Assembly: GCF_012221945.1 (NCBI RefSeq)
Contig: NZ_CP032549.1
Coordinates: 1,054,001 to 1,118,000 of the forward strand
Source: Glutamicibacter mishrai
Lineage (GTDB): Bacteria > Actinomycetota > Actinomycetes > Actinomycetales > Micrococcaceae
Length of the DNA stretch: 64,000 bases
Direction: 5' to 3'
Shown here: one piece after another, positions 15,744-25,030 of the stretch
Layout: each line of letters starts with the position of its first letter
Numbering within the stretch: position 1 is the first letter of the stretch
The notes under the pieces: generated by a model
Told to the model about the DNA's origin: nothing
Seen by the model: the letters and a program-made list of their open reading frames with translations, nothing else
The model's database searches: none
Position numbers and translations under genes: made by a program

Positions 15744-16646
15744 TTAGAGGTTCTCAAGCGAACGAGGGTAGGAAGCCTGTGCACCGTGGGCTTGCACGGT
15801 GAGCGCGGCGAACCTGCCGGCGAACACTGCGGCCTCAGCCAGGTCCTCCCCCTGTGCCAGGCGGGCTGCAACGGCACCGGTGAACGCGTCGCCAGCACCG
15901 GTGGTGTCCACGGCTTTGACCTTTACTGCCGGCAGCTGCTGGATCTCCGAGCCCTGCTCGGCGACCAGGCAGCCGTTGGCGCCGAGGGTGATGACCAGGG
16001 AAGCCAGCCCGTGGTCCATCAGCTTTTGGGCGATCACCGGTTCAGCCTCGGTAGAAATGCTCTCGCTGCCATCAAGCTGCGCCAAGATCAGCGCTGCCTC
16101 ATGTTCGTTGACCACTAGCGGGTTGGCCTTGAGCAGGTAGTCGCGCTCCAATTCGATGACCGGCGCCAGATTCAGCACGATGCGATCGGTGGCAGCATCC
16201 ATGGCCGCTTTGATGCCCGAGGCGGGGATTTCGCCCTGCAGCACGAGGATTCCTTCGATGGCACCGGCGGCCTTGACGGCTTCGCCGGTGACCGTTGAGT
16301 TGGCGCCGGACACCACGGCGATGGAGTTCTCCGCGCCGGAATCGACCTGGATGATGGCCACGCCGGTAGGTTCGATGGTGCGAGCCACGCGGTCGAGCTT
16401 CACGCCCTCTTCATCGAGCTGGCCGAGCGCAACCTCGGAATGCGAGTCCTGGCCTACAGCCCCGATGAACTCGGTAGCCGCGCCGGCCAACTGCGCGGCC
16501 AAGGCCTGGTTGGCACCCTTGCCGCCGGGCGAGAGCTGGTAGGAATCTGCCAGCACGGTTTCTCCGGGTCCGGGCAGACGTGCCATCAACGCGGTGATAT
16601 CCACGTTGCTTGAGCCCACGATGGTGACCTGGATGTCCTGCTGCAT
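15744..16646 (-). CDS. rbsK: ribokinase
   Basis: A 300-residue PfkB-family kinase that makes ribose 5-phosphate. The N-terminal GSSNVD-TALMARLPGPGETV and PGGKGANQA segments bind sugar, and DTTGAGDAFTGA near residue 250 carries the catalytic Asp and anion hole. The start follows AAGGA. It lies 75 bp behind rbsB; the gap holds a weak GC hairpin near 16672-16692 that might separate expression levels of rbsACB and rbsKD. Confidence 0.94.
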   Translation of the reverse strand: MQQDIQVTIVGSSNVDITALMARLPGPGETVLADSYQLSPGGKGANQALAAQLAGAATEFIGAVGQDSHSEVALGQLDEEGVKLDRVARTIEPTGVAIIQVDSGAENSIAVVSGANSTVTGEAVKAAGAIEGILVLQGEIPASGIKAAMDAATDRIVLNLAPVIELERDYLLKANPLVVNEHEAALILAQLDGSESISTEAEPVIAQKLMDHGLASLVITLGANGCLVAEQGSEIQQLPAVKVKAVDTTGAGDAFTGAVAARLAQGEDLAEAAVFAGRFAALTVQAHGAQASYPRSLENL

Positions 16647-16721
16647 AGTTAGTCCTTCTAGTTCTCTTCTCCCGGCGGCCAGTGGGTGCCGGTACCTTGA
16701 ATTGATACTGCTAAATGAAGA

Positions 16722-17660
16722 TTACTCGCCTGCGTACTCGGCGACGTTCTTCTCATCCACGGTGTCCACGGCAACCTGCACGTTGGCCTCGACCTCTTCG
16801 CCCTTGATGGACTTGGACAGGATCTGCAGCGACTGCTTGCCCAGTTCAGCTGGGTTCTGCGCGATGGTGGCCACCATGGTGCCGGCCTCCACTGCCTTGA
16901 ATCCGTCATCGGTGCCGTCGAAGCCGACAACCTTGACGTCCTTGCCGGCCTTGTCGCCCAGCGCCTGGATGGCGCCCAAGGCCATCTCGTCGTTCATGGC
17001 CAGTACGCCCACGGCATCCGGGTTGGACTGCATCAGGTTGGTCACGACGTCCAGGGCTTCAGCACGGTCGAAGTTCGCGGTCTGCTTGGAGACCACCTCG
17101 ATGTCCTTGAATTCCTTCAGGCCCTTAGTGAAGCCTTCGCCGCGTTCATTGGTTGCCGAAGCGCCCGGCACGCCTTCGAGCACGATGATCTTGCCCTTGC
17201 CATCGATGGATTCGGCCAGCGCCTTGGCAGCCTGCTCGCCGCCGGCCACGTTATCCGAGGCAACGAAGGAAGCGATCTTGGTATTGCCCACGGCGCGGTC
17301 CACTGCGACGATCGGCAGTTCTGCCTTGACCACTGGGGCCAGGCCGGCTTCCGCGGTTTCGGTGTCGACGGCGTTGATGATCACACCGGCCGATCCGTTG
17401 GTCGCGGCGGTAGCCAGCTGGTTGGCCTGGGTGGCGGAGTCATTCTGCGCGTCAACGACCGACAGGTCGATGCCCTGGGCATCGGCTTCCTTCTGGGCGC
17501 CGTCACGCAGGTCGACGAAGAACGGGTTGTTCAGGGTGGATACGGCTAGGGTCACCGAGGCGCCGTCGGCGGCGTTCTCGCCGCGGTTGCATGCGGCCAG
17601 CGACGCGGCAAGGCCGAGGGACAGGGTGATGGCTGCGGTGGTGCGAATCAGTTTTTTCAT
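16722..17660 (-). CDS. rbsB: ribose ABC transporter, substrate-binding lipoprotein
   Basis: A 312-residue lipoprotein with an LAAC lipobox (Cys24) and a type I sugar-binding domain. STLNNPFFVDLRDGAQ, AVDRAVG, the ASDNVAGGEQAAK stretch and the MNDEMALGAIQAL segment match ribose-binding proteins, and VVGFDGTDDG is a typical hinge region. It would bind D-ribose outside the membrane for RbsC/RbsA. It is preceded by GGAG and follows rbsC by 40 bp. High-level expression is expected of a binding protein but is not evident from the sequence. Confidence 0.94.
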   Translation of the reverse strand: MKKLIRTTAAITLSLGLAASLAACNRGENAADGASVTLAVSTLNNPFFVDLRDGAQKEADAQGIDLSVVDAQNDSATQANQLATAATNGSAGVIINAVDTETAEAGLAPVVKAELPIVAVDRAVGNTKIASFVASDNVAGGEQAAKALAESIDGKGKIIVLEGVPGASATNERGEGFTKGLKEFKDIEVVSKQTANFDRAEALDVVTNLMQSNPDAVGVLAMNDEMALGAIQALGDKAGKDVKVVGFDGTDDGFKAVEAGTMVATIAQNPAELGKQSLQILSKSIKGEEVEANVQVAVDTVDEKNVAEYAGE

Positions 17661-17700
17661 GGGGTGTTCTCCTTTGAACTAGGGTGGTTGGTGGAAGTAT

Positions 17701-18669
17701 CTAGTGCTTGACGTTCTTGCGGCGCAGCACGTCAAAGCCGACGGCGATTGCGATGACTGCGCCGATGACGACCTGCTGCCAGAAGGCGGAGACCGAAAGC
17801 AGGTTCAGGCCGTTGCGGATCACGGCCAGCACGAGCGCGCCGATCAAGGTGCCGGAGATGCGTCCGACACCGCCGGAGAGCGAGGCGCCGCCAATGACGA
17901 CAGCGGCGATGGCATCCAGTTCGTACCCGGAGGCCAGGGTTGGCTGGGCCGAATCCAGGCGGCCGGCCAGGATCATGCCCGAGAGCGCCGCGAAGAGCCC
18001 GGAGATCACGAATACGGTGACCAGCACGCGCTTGACCGGGATGCCGGAGAGGCGTGCGGCTTCGGTGTTGCCACCCACGGCGAAGGCGTTCTTGCCGATC
18101 ACGGTGCGATTGAGCACGAAGGCGGCGAGCAGGCCGGAGACCAGCAGGATGATGATCGGCATCGGGATCGGCCCCAGATCATCGCCCAGCCAGGACACCG
18201 AGGAGCTGGTGGAAATCGGGCGGCCATCGGAGATGACCAGGGTCAGGCCGCGCACCACGGTAAGCATCGCCAGCGAAGCGATGAAGGTCGGCAGCTTGCC
18301 GTAGGCACTCATCGCACCGGTGACCCAGCCCGACAGTGCGCCAATGGCCAGGCCCACCGGAATGGACAGGCCATCGGGCAGCCCGGCGGTGGTAACCGCG
18401 TAGGAGGAACCCATGGCGGAAAGGGCTGCCACCGAACCTACCGAGAGGTCGATGCCGGCGGCCACGATCACGAAGGTCATGCCGAAGGCCATTACCGCGA
18501 TGGTAGAGACCTGGATGCCGATATTCAGCAGGTTCGGCCCGGTCAAAAAGCGCGGCGTGGCGATAAATAGCGCCAAGCAGAGGATGACCAGGCCGACCAG
18601 CGCGCCGTTATTGGCCAGAAATGCCTTGAAGTCGAAGCCCTTCTTCGGGGCAGTAGCTACGCTGCTCAT
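17701..18669 (-). CDS. rbsC: ribose ABC transporter permease
   Basis: A 322-residue membrane protein of the RbsC family with eight to ten hydrophobic helices. VIVAAGIDLSVGSVAALSAM, the GNTEAARLSGIPVKRV loop that contacts the ATPase, and GGASLSGGVGRISGTLIGALVLAVI near the end are classical. Its ATG directly follows the rbsA stop (TAA-ATG, no gap), indicating coupled translation. Confidence 0.94.
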   Translation of the reverse strand: MSSVATAPKKGFDFKAFLANNGALVGLVILCLALFIATPRFLTGPNLLNIGIQVSTIAVMAFGMTFVIVAAGIDLSVGSVAALSAMGSSYAVTTAGLPDGLSIPVGLAIGALSGWVTGAMSAYGKLPTFIASLAMLTVVRGLTLVISDGRPISTSSSVSWLGDDLGPIPMPIIILLVSGLLAAFVLNRTVIGKNAFAVGGNTEAARLSGIPVKRVLVTVFVISGLFAALSGMILAGRLDSAQPTLASGYELDAIAAVVIGGASLSGGVGRISGTLIGALVLAVIRNGLNLLSVSAFWQQVVIGAVIAIAVGFDVLRRKNVKH

Positions 18670-20184
18670 TTACTTGATTCCCATTTCTTCTTCACGATGC
18701 ACATTGCTGATGGCCAGGGCCATGATGGCGTCCTGGGTTGCTTGATTGGTGGCCAGTTCCCCGGCGATGCGTCCCTGGCTCATCACCAGGACGCGGTCGG
18801 ACATGCCCAATACTTCGGGCAGTTCGCTGGAGGCCATCAACACGCAGCCTCCGGAGGCGGTGATCTCGTTGATCAATTCGTAGATTTCGACCTTGGCGCC
18901 GACGTCCACGCCTCTCGTCGGTTCGTCCAGCAGCAGCACCTTGGCTCCTGCGGTGAACCATCGGCCGAACACTGCCTTCTGCTGGTTGCCTCCGGACAGC
19001 GACCGGATCGGCGCGTCGATGCTGCTCATCCGGATCCGCAGGCGTTCTGCGACCTGCTGCGCCCGGGCCTTCTGGCCCTTGCGGTCCACCAGCCCGTTCT
19101 TCGAAGTGGCCACCAAGGTGGCGTAGCCGATGTTCTCGGCCACCGAGGCATCCAGCACCAGGCCCTGGGTCTTGCGGTCTTCGGGCACATGGCCGATGCC
19201 CGCGCGGGTGGCCGCTGCGACGTCGAAGCTGGCCAGCTTCTTGCCAGCGACCTTCACGGTGCCAGAACTGTACTTGTCCGCCCCGGCGATGGCGCGGATC
19301 AGCTCGGTGCGTCCAGCTCCCATGAGCCCGGCCAGCGCGACGACCTCGCCCGGGCGGACCTGAAGGGAAATGTTCTTCAGCCGGTCATCGCTGAGGTTCT
19401 CGACGCTCAGCAACGGCTCGTTGCCCGGTTCGCTGGCCACGCGCGGGAATTGGGCGTCGATGTCGCGGCCCACCATGAGGCGGACCAGCTCGTTTTCATC
19501 GGTGTCAGCCGGGACGGTGGCGATGAATTTTCCATCGCGCAGCACGTTCACGAAGTCGCCGATGGCAGCGATCTCATCGAGGTGGTGGCTGATGAAGACC
19601 ATGCCAACGCCCTGGCTCTTCAGCTGGTTCACCACCTTGAACAGGTGCTCGATCTCGGTGGTGGTCAATGCCGCGGTGGGCTCGTCCAGGATCAGGACGC
19701 GGGCTTCAAGGCTCAAGGCCTTGGCGATCTCCACCAGCTGCTGCTGGGCCAGGCCGAGTTCCCCAACCGGGGTGTTCACGTCGAGATCCAGTTCCAGCTT
19801 GGCCAAGGCTTCGCGGGCGATCTTGCGCATGGCACGGCGGTTGATGACGCCGAATTTGCGTGGCACGCGGCCCAAGGTGATGTTCTCGGCAATGGTCATC
19901 GACGGGACCAGGTTCAATTCCTGGTGGATCGTGGCAATGCCCAGGGCTTCGGAAGTCTTGGTGTCCCGGATCCGCACAGGCTGTCCCTTGAACAGGATCT
20001 GTCCGGCGTCGGGTTCGTGGACACCGGCGATCATCTTGATCAGGGTGGACTTTCCTGCACCGTTTTCGCCGAGCAGCACCGAGACTTTTCCTGCATGCAC
20101 TTCAACGGTGACATTGTCGATGACCTGTACCGGGCCGAAGGACTTGCAGACCTTGTCGAGGACCAGCAGAGCGTCGTTACTCAT
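18670..20184 (-). CDS. rbsA: ribose ABC transporter ATPase, duplicated
   Basis: A 504-residue protein with two fused ABC domains, the normal RbsA form. Domain 1 has Walker A GENGAGKST, a degenerate signature (LAQQQ) and LILDEPTAALT. Domain 2 has the usual altered Walker A GLMGAGRTE, an intact LSGGNQQK signature and LLLDEPTRGVDVGAK. It powers ribose uptake with RbsC and RbsB. The ATG at 20184 has AAGGAA 7 nt ahead; upstream in-frame ATGs would overlap the ribosome binding site. It follows rbsR by 18 bp. Confidence 0.94.
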   Translation of the reverse strand: MSNDALLVLDKVCKSFGPVQVIDNVTVEVHAGKVSVLLGENGAGKSTLIKMIAGVHEPDAGQILFKGQPVRIRDTKTSEALGIATIHQELNLVPSMTIAENITLGRVPRKFGVINRRAMRKIAREALAKLELDLDVNTPVGELGLAQQQLVEIAKALSLEARVLILDEPTAALTTTEIEHLFKVVNQLKSQGVGMVFISHHLDEIAAIGDFVNVLRDGKFIATVPADTDENELVRLMVGRDIDAQFPRVASEPGNEPLLSVENLSDDRLKNISLQVRPGEVVALAGLMGAGRTELIRAIAGADKYSSGTVKVAGKKLASFDVAAATRAGIGHVPEDRKTQGLVLDASVAENIGYATLVATSKNGLVDRKGQKARAQQVAERLRIRMSSIDAPIRSLSGGNQQKAVFGRWFTAGAKVLLLDEPTRGVDVGAKVEIYELINEITASGGCVLMASSELPEVLGMSDRVLVMSQGRIAGELATNQATQDAIMALAISNVHREEEMGIK

Positions 20185-20202
20185 TCTTGTTCCTTCCATC
20201 AC

Positions 20203-21237
20203 CTAGGCGCCGGGGGTTTCCGGGGCTTGGGCAAGGGATGCCCGAGCGGTGAATTGGCTGATGAATTCTTGGGGTTCTGGCTCGTTGCCAGCCATCACTG
20301 ATTGAAGTGCGGTGACCGCAGCGCGGCCCATGGCGCGCAGGTCGTGGCTGATCGTCGCGATCGGCGGGTGATGCATGAGCATCGCATCCACTTCGTCAAA
20401 GGCAATGACCGATAGCTCGGAGCCCACCTTGACTCCCGCCTCTCGCCAGATGGTCAGCGCGCCGATAGCCATTGGCGCGTCGGCGATGATCACCGCGGTG
20501 GGCCGCCGATCATGTTCCAGCAGCCATCGAGCGCCTTGGGCACCGGAGGCGGCTTGGAAGTCGCCGGCAAAGTGCAATTTCTCGTCGGTCTCCAAGCCGT
20601 TGGCCGCCAGTGCCGCGTCGAAGGCGCGGTGGCGTTCGCGCGCGGTCGATGCGTGGGCAGGTCCGCCGAGGAATGCGATGTGCCGGTGGCCCAGCGCCTT
20701 CAGCTGTCCGATGGCCTCATCGAGGGCTTGGGCGCTTGCCGCTGATATGGATGGAATATCCAGCTGGGGCAGAGTGCGGTCCACAAAAACCATGGGGGTT
20801 TTCGAAGAGATGATGCGCTGGAGCATTTCGCTGGGATGGTCAGCGTCCTCGTCCAGTCCTTGGGGGACCACGATGAGGCCATCCACGCGGCGCGAGAGCA
20901 TTGCGGCCAGGAACTGGTCTTGCTGCTGGGTGTCTTCATTGGCGTTGCCGATGAAGGTCATCATCCCGGCTTCATGGGCTTGCTGTTCTACCGAGTGGGC
21001 GAGGTCCGAGAAGTAGGGGTTGCGGACATCGGAAATCAGCAAGGCGATGGTGTCGGTTTTTGTGGAGCGAAGTGAGCGGGCCTGGGCGTTGGGAACAAAG
21101 CCAAGGCTCTTTGCGGCCGCTTCTACTTTTTCGCGGGAATCAGCCGAGGTGGCGGGGTGTCCGGAAAGAACGCGTGAGGCAGTGGCCGAAGATACTCCGG
21201 CGGCCAGTGCCACGTCTTTGATGGTGACGGCATTCAT
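20203..21237 (-). CDS. rbsR: LacI-family ribose operon repressor
   Basis: A 344-residue LacI-family regulator: helix-turn-helix TIKDVALAAGVSSATASRVLSG at residues 5-26, hinge LGFVPNAQARSLRS, and a ribose-binding-protein-like core (LISDVRNPYFSDLA, VFVDRTLP, TARERHRAFDAAL). It is the first gene of the rbs operon, so it controls its own synthesis. The likely operator is the perfect palindrome at 21260-21289, about 22 bp upstream of the start. Ribose would be the inducer. Confidence 0.92.
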   Translation of the reverse strand: MNAVTIKDVALAAGVSSATASRVLSGHPATSADSREKVEAAAKSLGFVPNAQARSLRSTKTDTIALLISDVRNPYFSDLAHSVEQQAHEAGMMTFIGNANEDTQQQDQFLAAMLSRRVDGLIVVPQGLDEDADHPSEMLQRIISSKTPMVFVDRTLPQLDIPSISAASAQALDEAIGQLKALGHRHIAFLGGPAHASTARERHRAFDAALAANGLETDEKLHFAGDFQAASGAQGARWLLEHDRRPTAVIIADAPMAIGALTIWREAGVKVGSELSVIAFDEVDAMLMHHPPIATISHDLRAMGRAAVTALQSVMAGNEPEPQEFISQFTARASLAQAPETPGA

Positions 21238-21259
21238 CCCGATAAGCCCCTTTGCTTAC

Positions 21260-21289
21260 GTGTAATCGATTCCATGGAATCGATTACAC
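21260..21289 (-). promoter_or_regulatory. 30-bp perfect palindrome, rbs operator
   Basis: The palindrome contains two complete AATCGATT cores (21264-21271 and 21278-21285), centres 14 bp apart, so two LacI dimers could bind side by side. A TTGACA hexamer for the minus strand lies at 21313-21318. Confidence 0.85.
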
Positions 21290-21501
21290 AGTTTCCACGA
21301 GTGCGAAAAAATTGTCAACACCGCGAAGCCCCGCACCGTTGCAGAGCACATCAGCGCAAACATCACTCCCTGCTTTGACTTGGATCTTTCTGTGAAACGT
21401 CAGCCAGAACACGAAATAATTCAGATTTAAAGACAGCCCGTTTCCAAGGACTCTTCTGCGGTTTCCGTACCGCTTGGCTTCCGATCGCTAAGATAGAAAA
21501 T

Positions 21502-22179
21502 GTGTCGGTTAATCAGCTCTCAGATAGTGCGCAAAACTATCTCAAGATCATCTATGGACTCAACGAGTGGTCCAGCGAGCCGGTGACCGCCAGCGTCATT
21601 GCAACCAAGGCCGGAATGAAGCTCTCCACCGTTTCCGGTGCACTGAGCAAGCTGCGTCACCAGGGGTTGCTTGATCACGCTCCTTACGGCGCCGTAACCC
21701 TCACGGATCTTGGCCGCGACTACGCGATAACCATGGTCAGGCGCCATCGCCTCATTGAAACCTTTTTGGTGCAGATGCTCGGCTACCGCTGGGACCAGGT
21801 TCACGACGAGGCCGAGAATCTAGAACATGCAGTTTCAGACTTCATGATCCAGCGCATCGACAGCCTCCTCGAACACCCCACACGAGATCCCCACGGCGAC
21901 CCGATTCCAACCGCAGAAGGACGCATCAGTGTTCCCGACGCAATCAATCTGAGCGATGCCGCCGATGGAAGCAACGTTGTCGTTGAGCGCATCGCCGACG
22001 ACGATTCGCAACTACTCCAGTATTTCTCGGACCAAGGCATACATGTTGGCGTTGAGCTCGGCGTGACATCCGCCGAGGATTTTTCCGAGACCATCAACGT
22101 GCGCGTGGCAGGGAAAAAGTCGACCCTTCGCCTTGGCTCGCGGGCGAGCAATGCAGTCTGGGTCTCCCCTAGAGACTGA
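21502..22179 (+). CDS. DtxR/MntR-family metal-dependent repressor
   Basis: A 225-residue regulator with an N-terminal winged helix (NYLKIIYGL, VTASVIATKAGMKLSTVSGALSKLRHQGLL), a dimerisation domain with the RRHRLIETFLVQMLGY and H-EAENLEHAVSD metal-site helices, and a C-terminal SH3-like domain (FSDQGIHVGVELGV). It would sense Fe(II) or Mn(II) and repress metal uptake genes; a Mn/Fe-type ABC transporter lies 1.2 kb downstream. Start is GTG at 21502; TAAGAT ends 7 nt before it and no Shine-Dalgarno is visible, so the mRNA may be leaderless. Which metal it senses cannot be read. Confidence 0.88.
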   Translation: MSVNQLSDSAQNYLKIIYGLNEWSSEPVTASVIATKAGMKLSTVSGALSKLRHQGLLDHAPYGAVTLTDLGRDYAITMVRRHRLIETFLVQMLGYRWDQVHDEAENLEHAVSDFMIQRIDSLLEHPTRDPHGDPIPTAEGRISVPDAINLSDAADGSNVVVERIADDDSQLLQYFSDQGIHVGVELGVTSAEDFSETINVRVAGKKSTLRLGSRASNAVWVSPRD

Positions 22180-22315
22180 CCATTCGCCTGGGCAAGCATC
22201 CTCGTTTCCTGCTGCGCGAGCAGCAAGGGGCAAGGGCAGTAGCACCACCTTTAACGATCCGGGAGCTTATTTGTCGGATTGTGGATTAGAGTGAGTATCA
22301 GCCACACATACTGGA

Positions 22316-23347
22316 ATGTTCAAGTTTCTATATTTGATGCCTCACCAGCGTGTTTTGGCGATCACTCGCATCATCTCCCGCACGAAAGTTCTCATCTTGT
22401 CTAGGAAAATCTTTGCTCTGCTTTGCGCAGCGGTCTTGGTTCTGACCGGTTGCAGCGTCGCACCGGAATCGCCTGCCCCGGCTACGGCAGTTTCAGAATC
22501 AGTCCTGGAGCCATCGCTGACCAGCCCAGATCTGGTCATTGAACTGGCTTCGACCAAATCACGGAAAGTGAACCCGGGACCGAAACTCGATGGCCCCAAG
22601 GCTCTGAGCATGCTCAAATCGCTTCCGGTCAAGGGCAAGGCCCCCGCTACGGGCTACAACCGAAACAAGAAATTCGGCAATGGCTGGAAAGACTTTGATC
22701 GCGACAAGTGCGATGAGCGCCAGGACACCCTGTCCCGAGACATGTCCAAGGTGAGGTTCAAGGATCGCAAGAAGTGCACCGTTGCATCGGGGACCTTGCA
22801 CGACAAGTACACCGGCAAGAAGATCAACTGGAAGGTCAAGTCCGGTAGCGTCGACATCGACCACGTGGTTGCCCTGAAAAACTCCTGGATCTCCGGCGCT
22901 CAGAAGCTCTCGTCGTCACAGCGCCAAGCGCTGGCCAATGATCCGCTGAATCTGATCGCTGCTGATGCGTCTGCCAACCGCAAAAAGGGTGACAAGAATG
23001 CTGCCGAGTGGCTGCCCAAGAACAAGGGCTTCCGTTGCCAGTACGTCGCCACCCAAATCAGCGTCAAGAAGAAGTATGCGCTTTCTGTCACCAAGGCTGA
23101 AAAGAACGCGATGACCAAGGTCCTGAACACCTGCCGCAATCAGAAGGGCGCGAAAGTTACTGCGATCAAGCCCGCAGGCAACCAGAAGAAGGCCGCATCG
23201 AAGAAGTCGCCGTCGACCGTCAAGGGCACCGTGCACCCCGGCTCTTACTGCAAGAAGGCTGATAAGGGAAAGCATGGCAAAGCCAAGTCCGGCAAGGTTT
23301 ACACTTGCAAATACGATGCCAACGGCAAGCTTCGCTGGCGCGCATAA
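22316..23347 (+). CDS. exported lipoprotein nuclease, HNH/DUF1524 type
   Basis: A 343-residue protein with an LTGC lipobox near residue 46. The start is uncertain: ATG at 22316 gives a long N-terminus, and a TTG near residue 29 would give a standard signal peptide. The central domain (about residues 100-235) is a DUF1524-type HNH nuclease: DIDHVVALKNSW supplies the Asp-His pair, and DPLNLIAADASANRKKGDKNAAEWLP the remaining conserved Asn and Lys residues. A Lys-rich linker leads to a C-terminal GSYC-to-YTC-to-RWR motif seen on other secreted actinobacterial nucleases. It probably degrades extracellular DNA. It is strongly basic after residue 80. A terminator follows. Confidence 0.82.
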   Translation: MFKFLYLMPHQRVLAITRIISRTKVLILSRKIFALLCAAVLVLTGCSVAPESPAPATAVSESVLEPSLTSPDLVIELASTKSRKVNPGPKLDGPKALSMLKSLPVKGKAPATGYNRNKKFGNGWKDFDRDKCDERQDTLSRDMSKVRFKDRKKCTVASGTLHDKYTGKKINWKVKSGSVDIDHVVALKNSWISGAQKLSSSQRQALANDPLNLIAADASANRKKGDKNAAEWLPKNKGFRCQYVATQISVKKKYALSVTKAEKNAMTKVLNTCRNQKGAKVTAIKPAGNQKKAASKKSPSTVKGTVHPGSYCKKADKGKHGKAKSGKVYTCKYDANGKLRWRA

Positions 23348-23359
23348 AGCCGCGGATCT

Positions 23360-23394
23360 AATGGGTGGAAGTCTTCGACTTCCACCCATTTTGT
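23360..23394. terminator. terminator between nuclease and metal transporter
   Basis: A 14-bp stem (23360-23373 with 23377-23390) and a 3-nt loop, followed by a short T stretch, between convergent genes. Confidence 0.82.
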
Positions 23395-23402
23395 CTCTGG
23401 TC

Positions 23403-24278
23403 CTACCGGACGCCCGCCAATGATTTGCGCCTCTCGCTAGCTGCGATCCGCGTCGCCACCAGCCCTTGACGAGGGCTGAAGAGGTAGACCAGCGTGAAGA
23501 TCAGACCTTGCGCGAGCACGACCATGCCGCCCGTGGACGTATCGAGGAAATAGCTGGTGTACACCCCGAGAATGCCGGCGCCGGCAGCGAGCGCCGGGGC
23601 GATGACAAGCATTTTCGTGAACTTGTCGGTCAGCAAGAAGGCTGTGGCCCCGGGGATGATCAGCATCGCGACCACTAGAATCACGCCCACGGCCTGCAGC
23701 GCCACCACGGAGGTCATGGCGAGCAGCCCCAGAAGCAACGCACCGATGATTCGCGGGTTCATGCCCAAGGCATGGGCATGAGTCTGGTCAAAGGCGTAGA
23801 GGGTGAAATCCTTGCGCTTGAGAATCAGAATTGCAAAGGTCACTGCGCCGAGAATCAACACCTGCCACAAGTCGGCCGAAGAAACCCCAAGCAGATTGCC
23901 GAAGATGATGTGGTTCAAATCGATGTGGCTGGGCGTCACCGAGATGAGCACCAAGCCGAAGGAGAACAGCGTGGTGAAGACAATGCCGATGGCGGCGTCT
24001 TCCTTCAGCTTGGTGGTGTCCCGAACTCCCCCGATCAACGCCACCGCCAGGAACCCGAAAATGAGAGCACCCAAGGCAAAGGGCGCTCCGACAATATAGG
24101 CCAGGACCACGCCGGGCAGCACCGCATGGGAGACGGCATCGCCCATAAGCGACCAGCCGATCAGCACAAGCCAGCAAGAGAGCAATGCACACAGCACCGA
24201 AGCGATGATCGTGACTGACAGGGCGCGGATCATGAAGGTGTAGCTCAGCGGTTCGGCGAGCAATTCAATCACGTTCAT
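23403..24278 (-). CDS. Mn/Fe/Zn ABC transporter permease
   Basis: A 291-residue membrane protein of the ABC-3 (MntB/SitC/ZnuB) family with eight or nine helices. LIGWSLMGDAVSHAVLPGVVLAYIVG and the later LKEDAAIGIVFTTLFSFGLVL and GVILVVAMLIIPGATAFLL stretches are diagnostic. It forms the channel for a divalent metal. It is last in a binding protein-ATPase-permease operon, overlapping the ATPase gene by 4 bp. The YAFDQTHAHALGMNP segment resembles Mn/Fe members more than ZnuB, a judgement by eye. Confidence 0.88.
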   Translation of the reverse strand: MNVIELLAEPLSYTFMIRALSVTIIASVLCALLSCWLVLIGWSLMGDAVSHAVLPGVVLAYIVGAPFALGALIFGFLAVALIGGVRDTTKLKEDAAIGIVFTTLFSFGLVLISVTPSHIDLNHIIFGNLLGVSSADLWQVLILGAVTFAILILKRKDFTLYAFDQTHAHALGMNPRIIGALLLGLLAMTSVVALQAVGVILVVAMLIIPGATAFLLTDKFTKMLVIAPALAAGAGILGVYTSYFLDTSTGGMVVLAQGLIFTLVYLFSPRQGLVATRIAASERRKSLAGVR

Positions 24279-25030
24279 GATGCTTCTCGTTTCATCGGGT
24301 CCAGCCCGAAGGCCAGCGCTAGGTTTTCTGCTCGCAGCACGAGTTCTGGCGGGCCATGCATCAGCACCTTGCGCATCAGCAGTACCGCTTCGTCGGCCAA
24401 GTCCGGCAGGGCCTGCAGGTCATGCGTGGAAATCAGCACGCTGCCACCGGCATCGGCGATCTCGCGCAGAAGCTTGGTAATGGTCGCTTCGCTGCGCTTG
24501 TCCACGCCGGCGAAGGGTTCATCGAGCAGCATGATGCTGGCTCCCTGGGCGATGCAGCGAGCTACAAAAGCGCGCTTCTTCTGTCCCCCGGAGAGCTGCC
24601 CGATTTGCCGATCGGCGAAGTCGGTGAGCTCGACGCGCTCCAAGGCTTCGTTCACGGCTTCGTGGTCGATTTTCCTGGCTCGCCGGGTCCATCCCATCTG
24701 CCCATAGCGGCCGGTCATCACGACGTCTCGGACCGAGATGGGGAAATTCCAATCCACGGCTTCGCTTTGCGGAACATACGCAAGCTTGCCGCTTTTGCGC
24801 GCCTGCAACGGATCGGTGCCACTGATCTTGACCCGTCCTGTGTCGGGTTTGATTTGTCCCATGATGGTTTTGAATAGAGTCGATTTCCCTGAGCCGTTCA
24901 TGCCCACCAACCCGCACACAGTGCCCTGCGCCAATTGCAGGGAAGCGTGGTCGAGGGCTAGCACCTGTCCGTAATGCACGGTGGCGCCGGTGACGTCGAT
25001 GGCCAGGTCGAGGTTCTGCTTCACGTTCAT
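24275..25030 (-). CDS. Mn/Fe/Zn ABC transporter ATPase
   Basis: A 251-residue ABC ATPase: Walker A GMNGSGKST (about residues 42-50), signature LSGGQKKRAFVARCIAQ, Walker B IMLLDEPFAGVD and switch His in ISTHDL. YVPQSEAVDWNFPISVRDVV is the usual MntB/SitB Q-loop region. It drives metal import with the permease downstream; it overlaps both neighbours by 4 bp, so the three genes are tightly coupled. Confidence 0.9.
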   Translation of the reverse strand: MNVKQNLDLAIDVTGATVHYGQVLALDHASLQLAQGTVCGLVGMNGSGKSTLFKTIMGQIKPDTGRVKISGTDPLQARKSGKLAYVPQSEAVDWNFPISVRDVVMTGRYGQMGWTRRARKIDHEAVNEALERVELTDFADRQIGQLSGGQKKRAFVARCIAQGASIMLLDEPFAGVDKRSEATITKLLREIADAGGSVLISTHDLQALPDLADEAVLLMRKVLMHGPPELVLRAENLALAFGLDPMKREAS

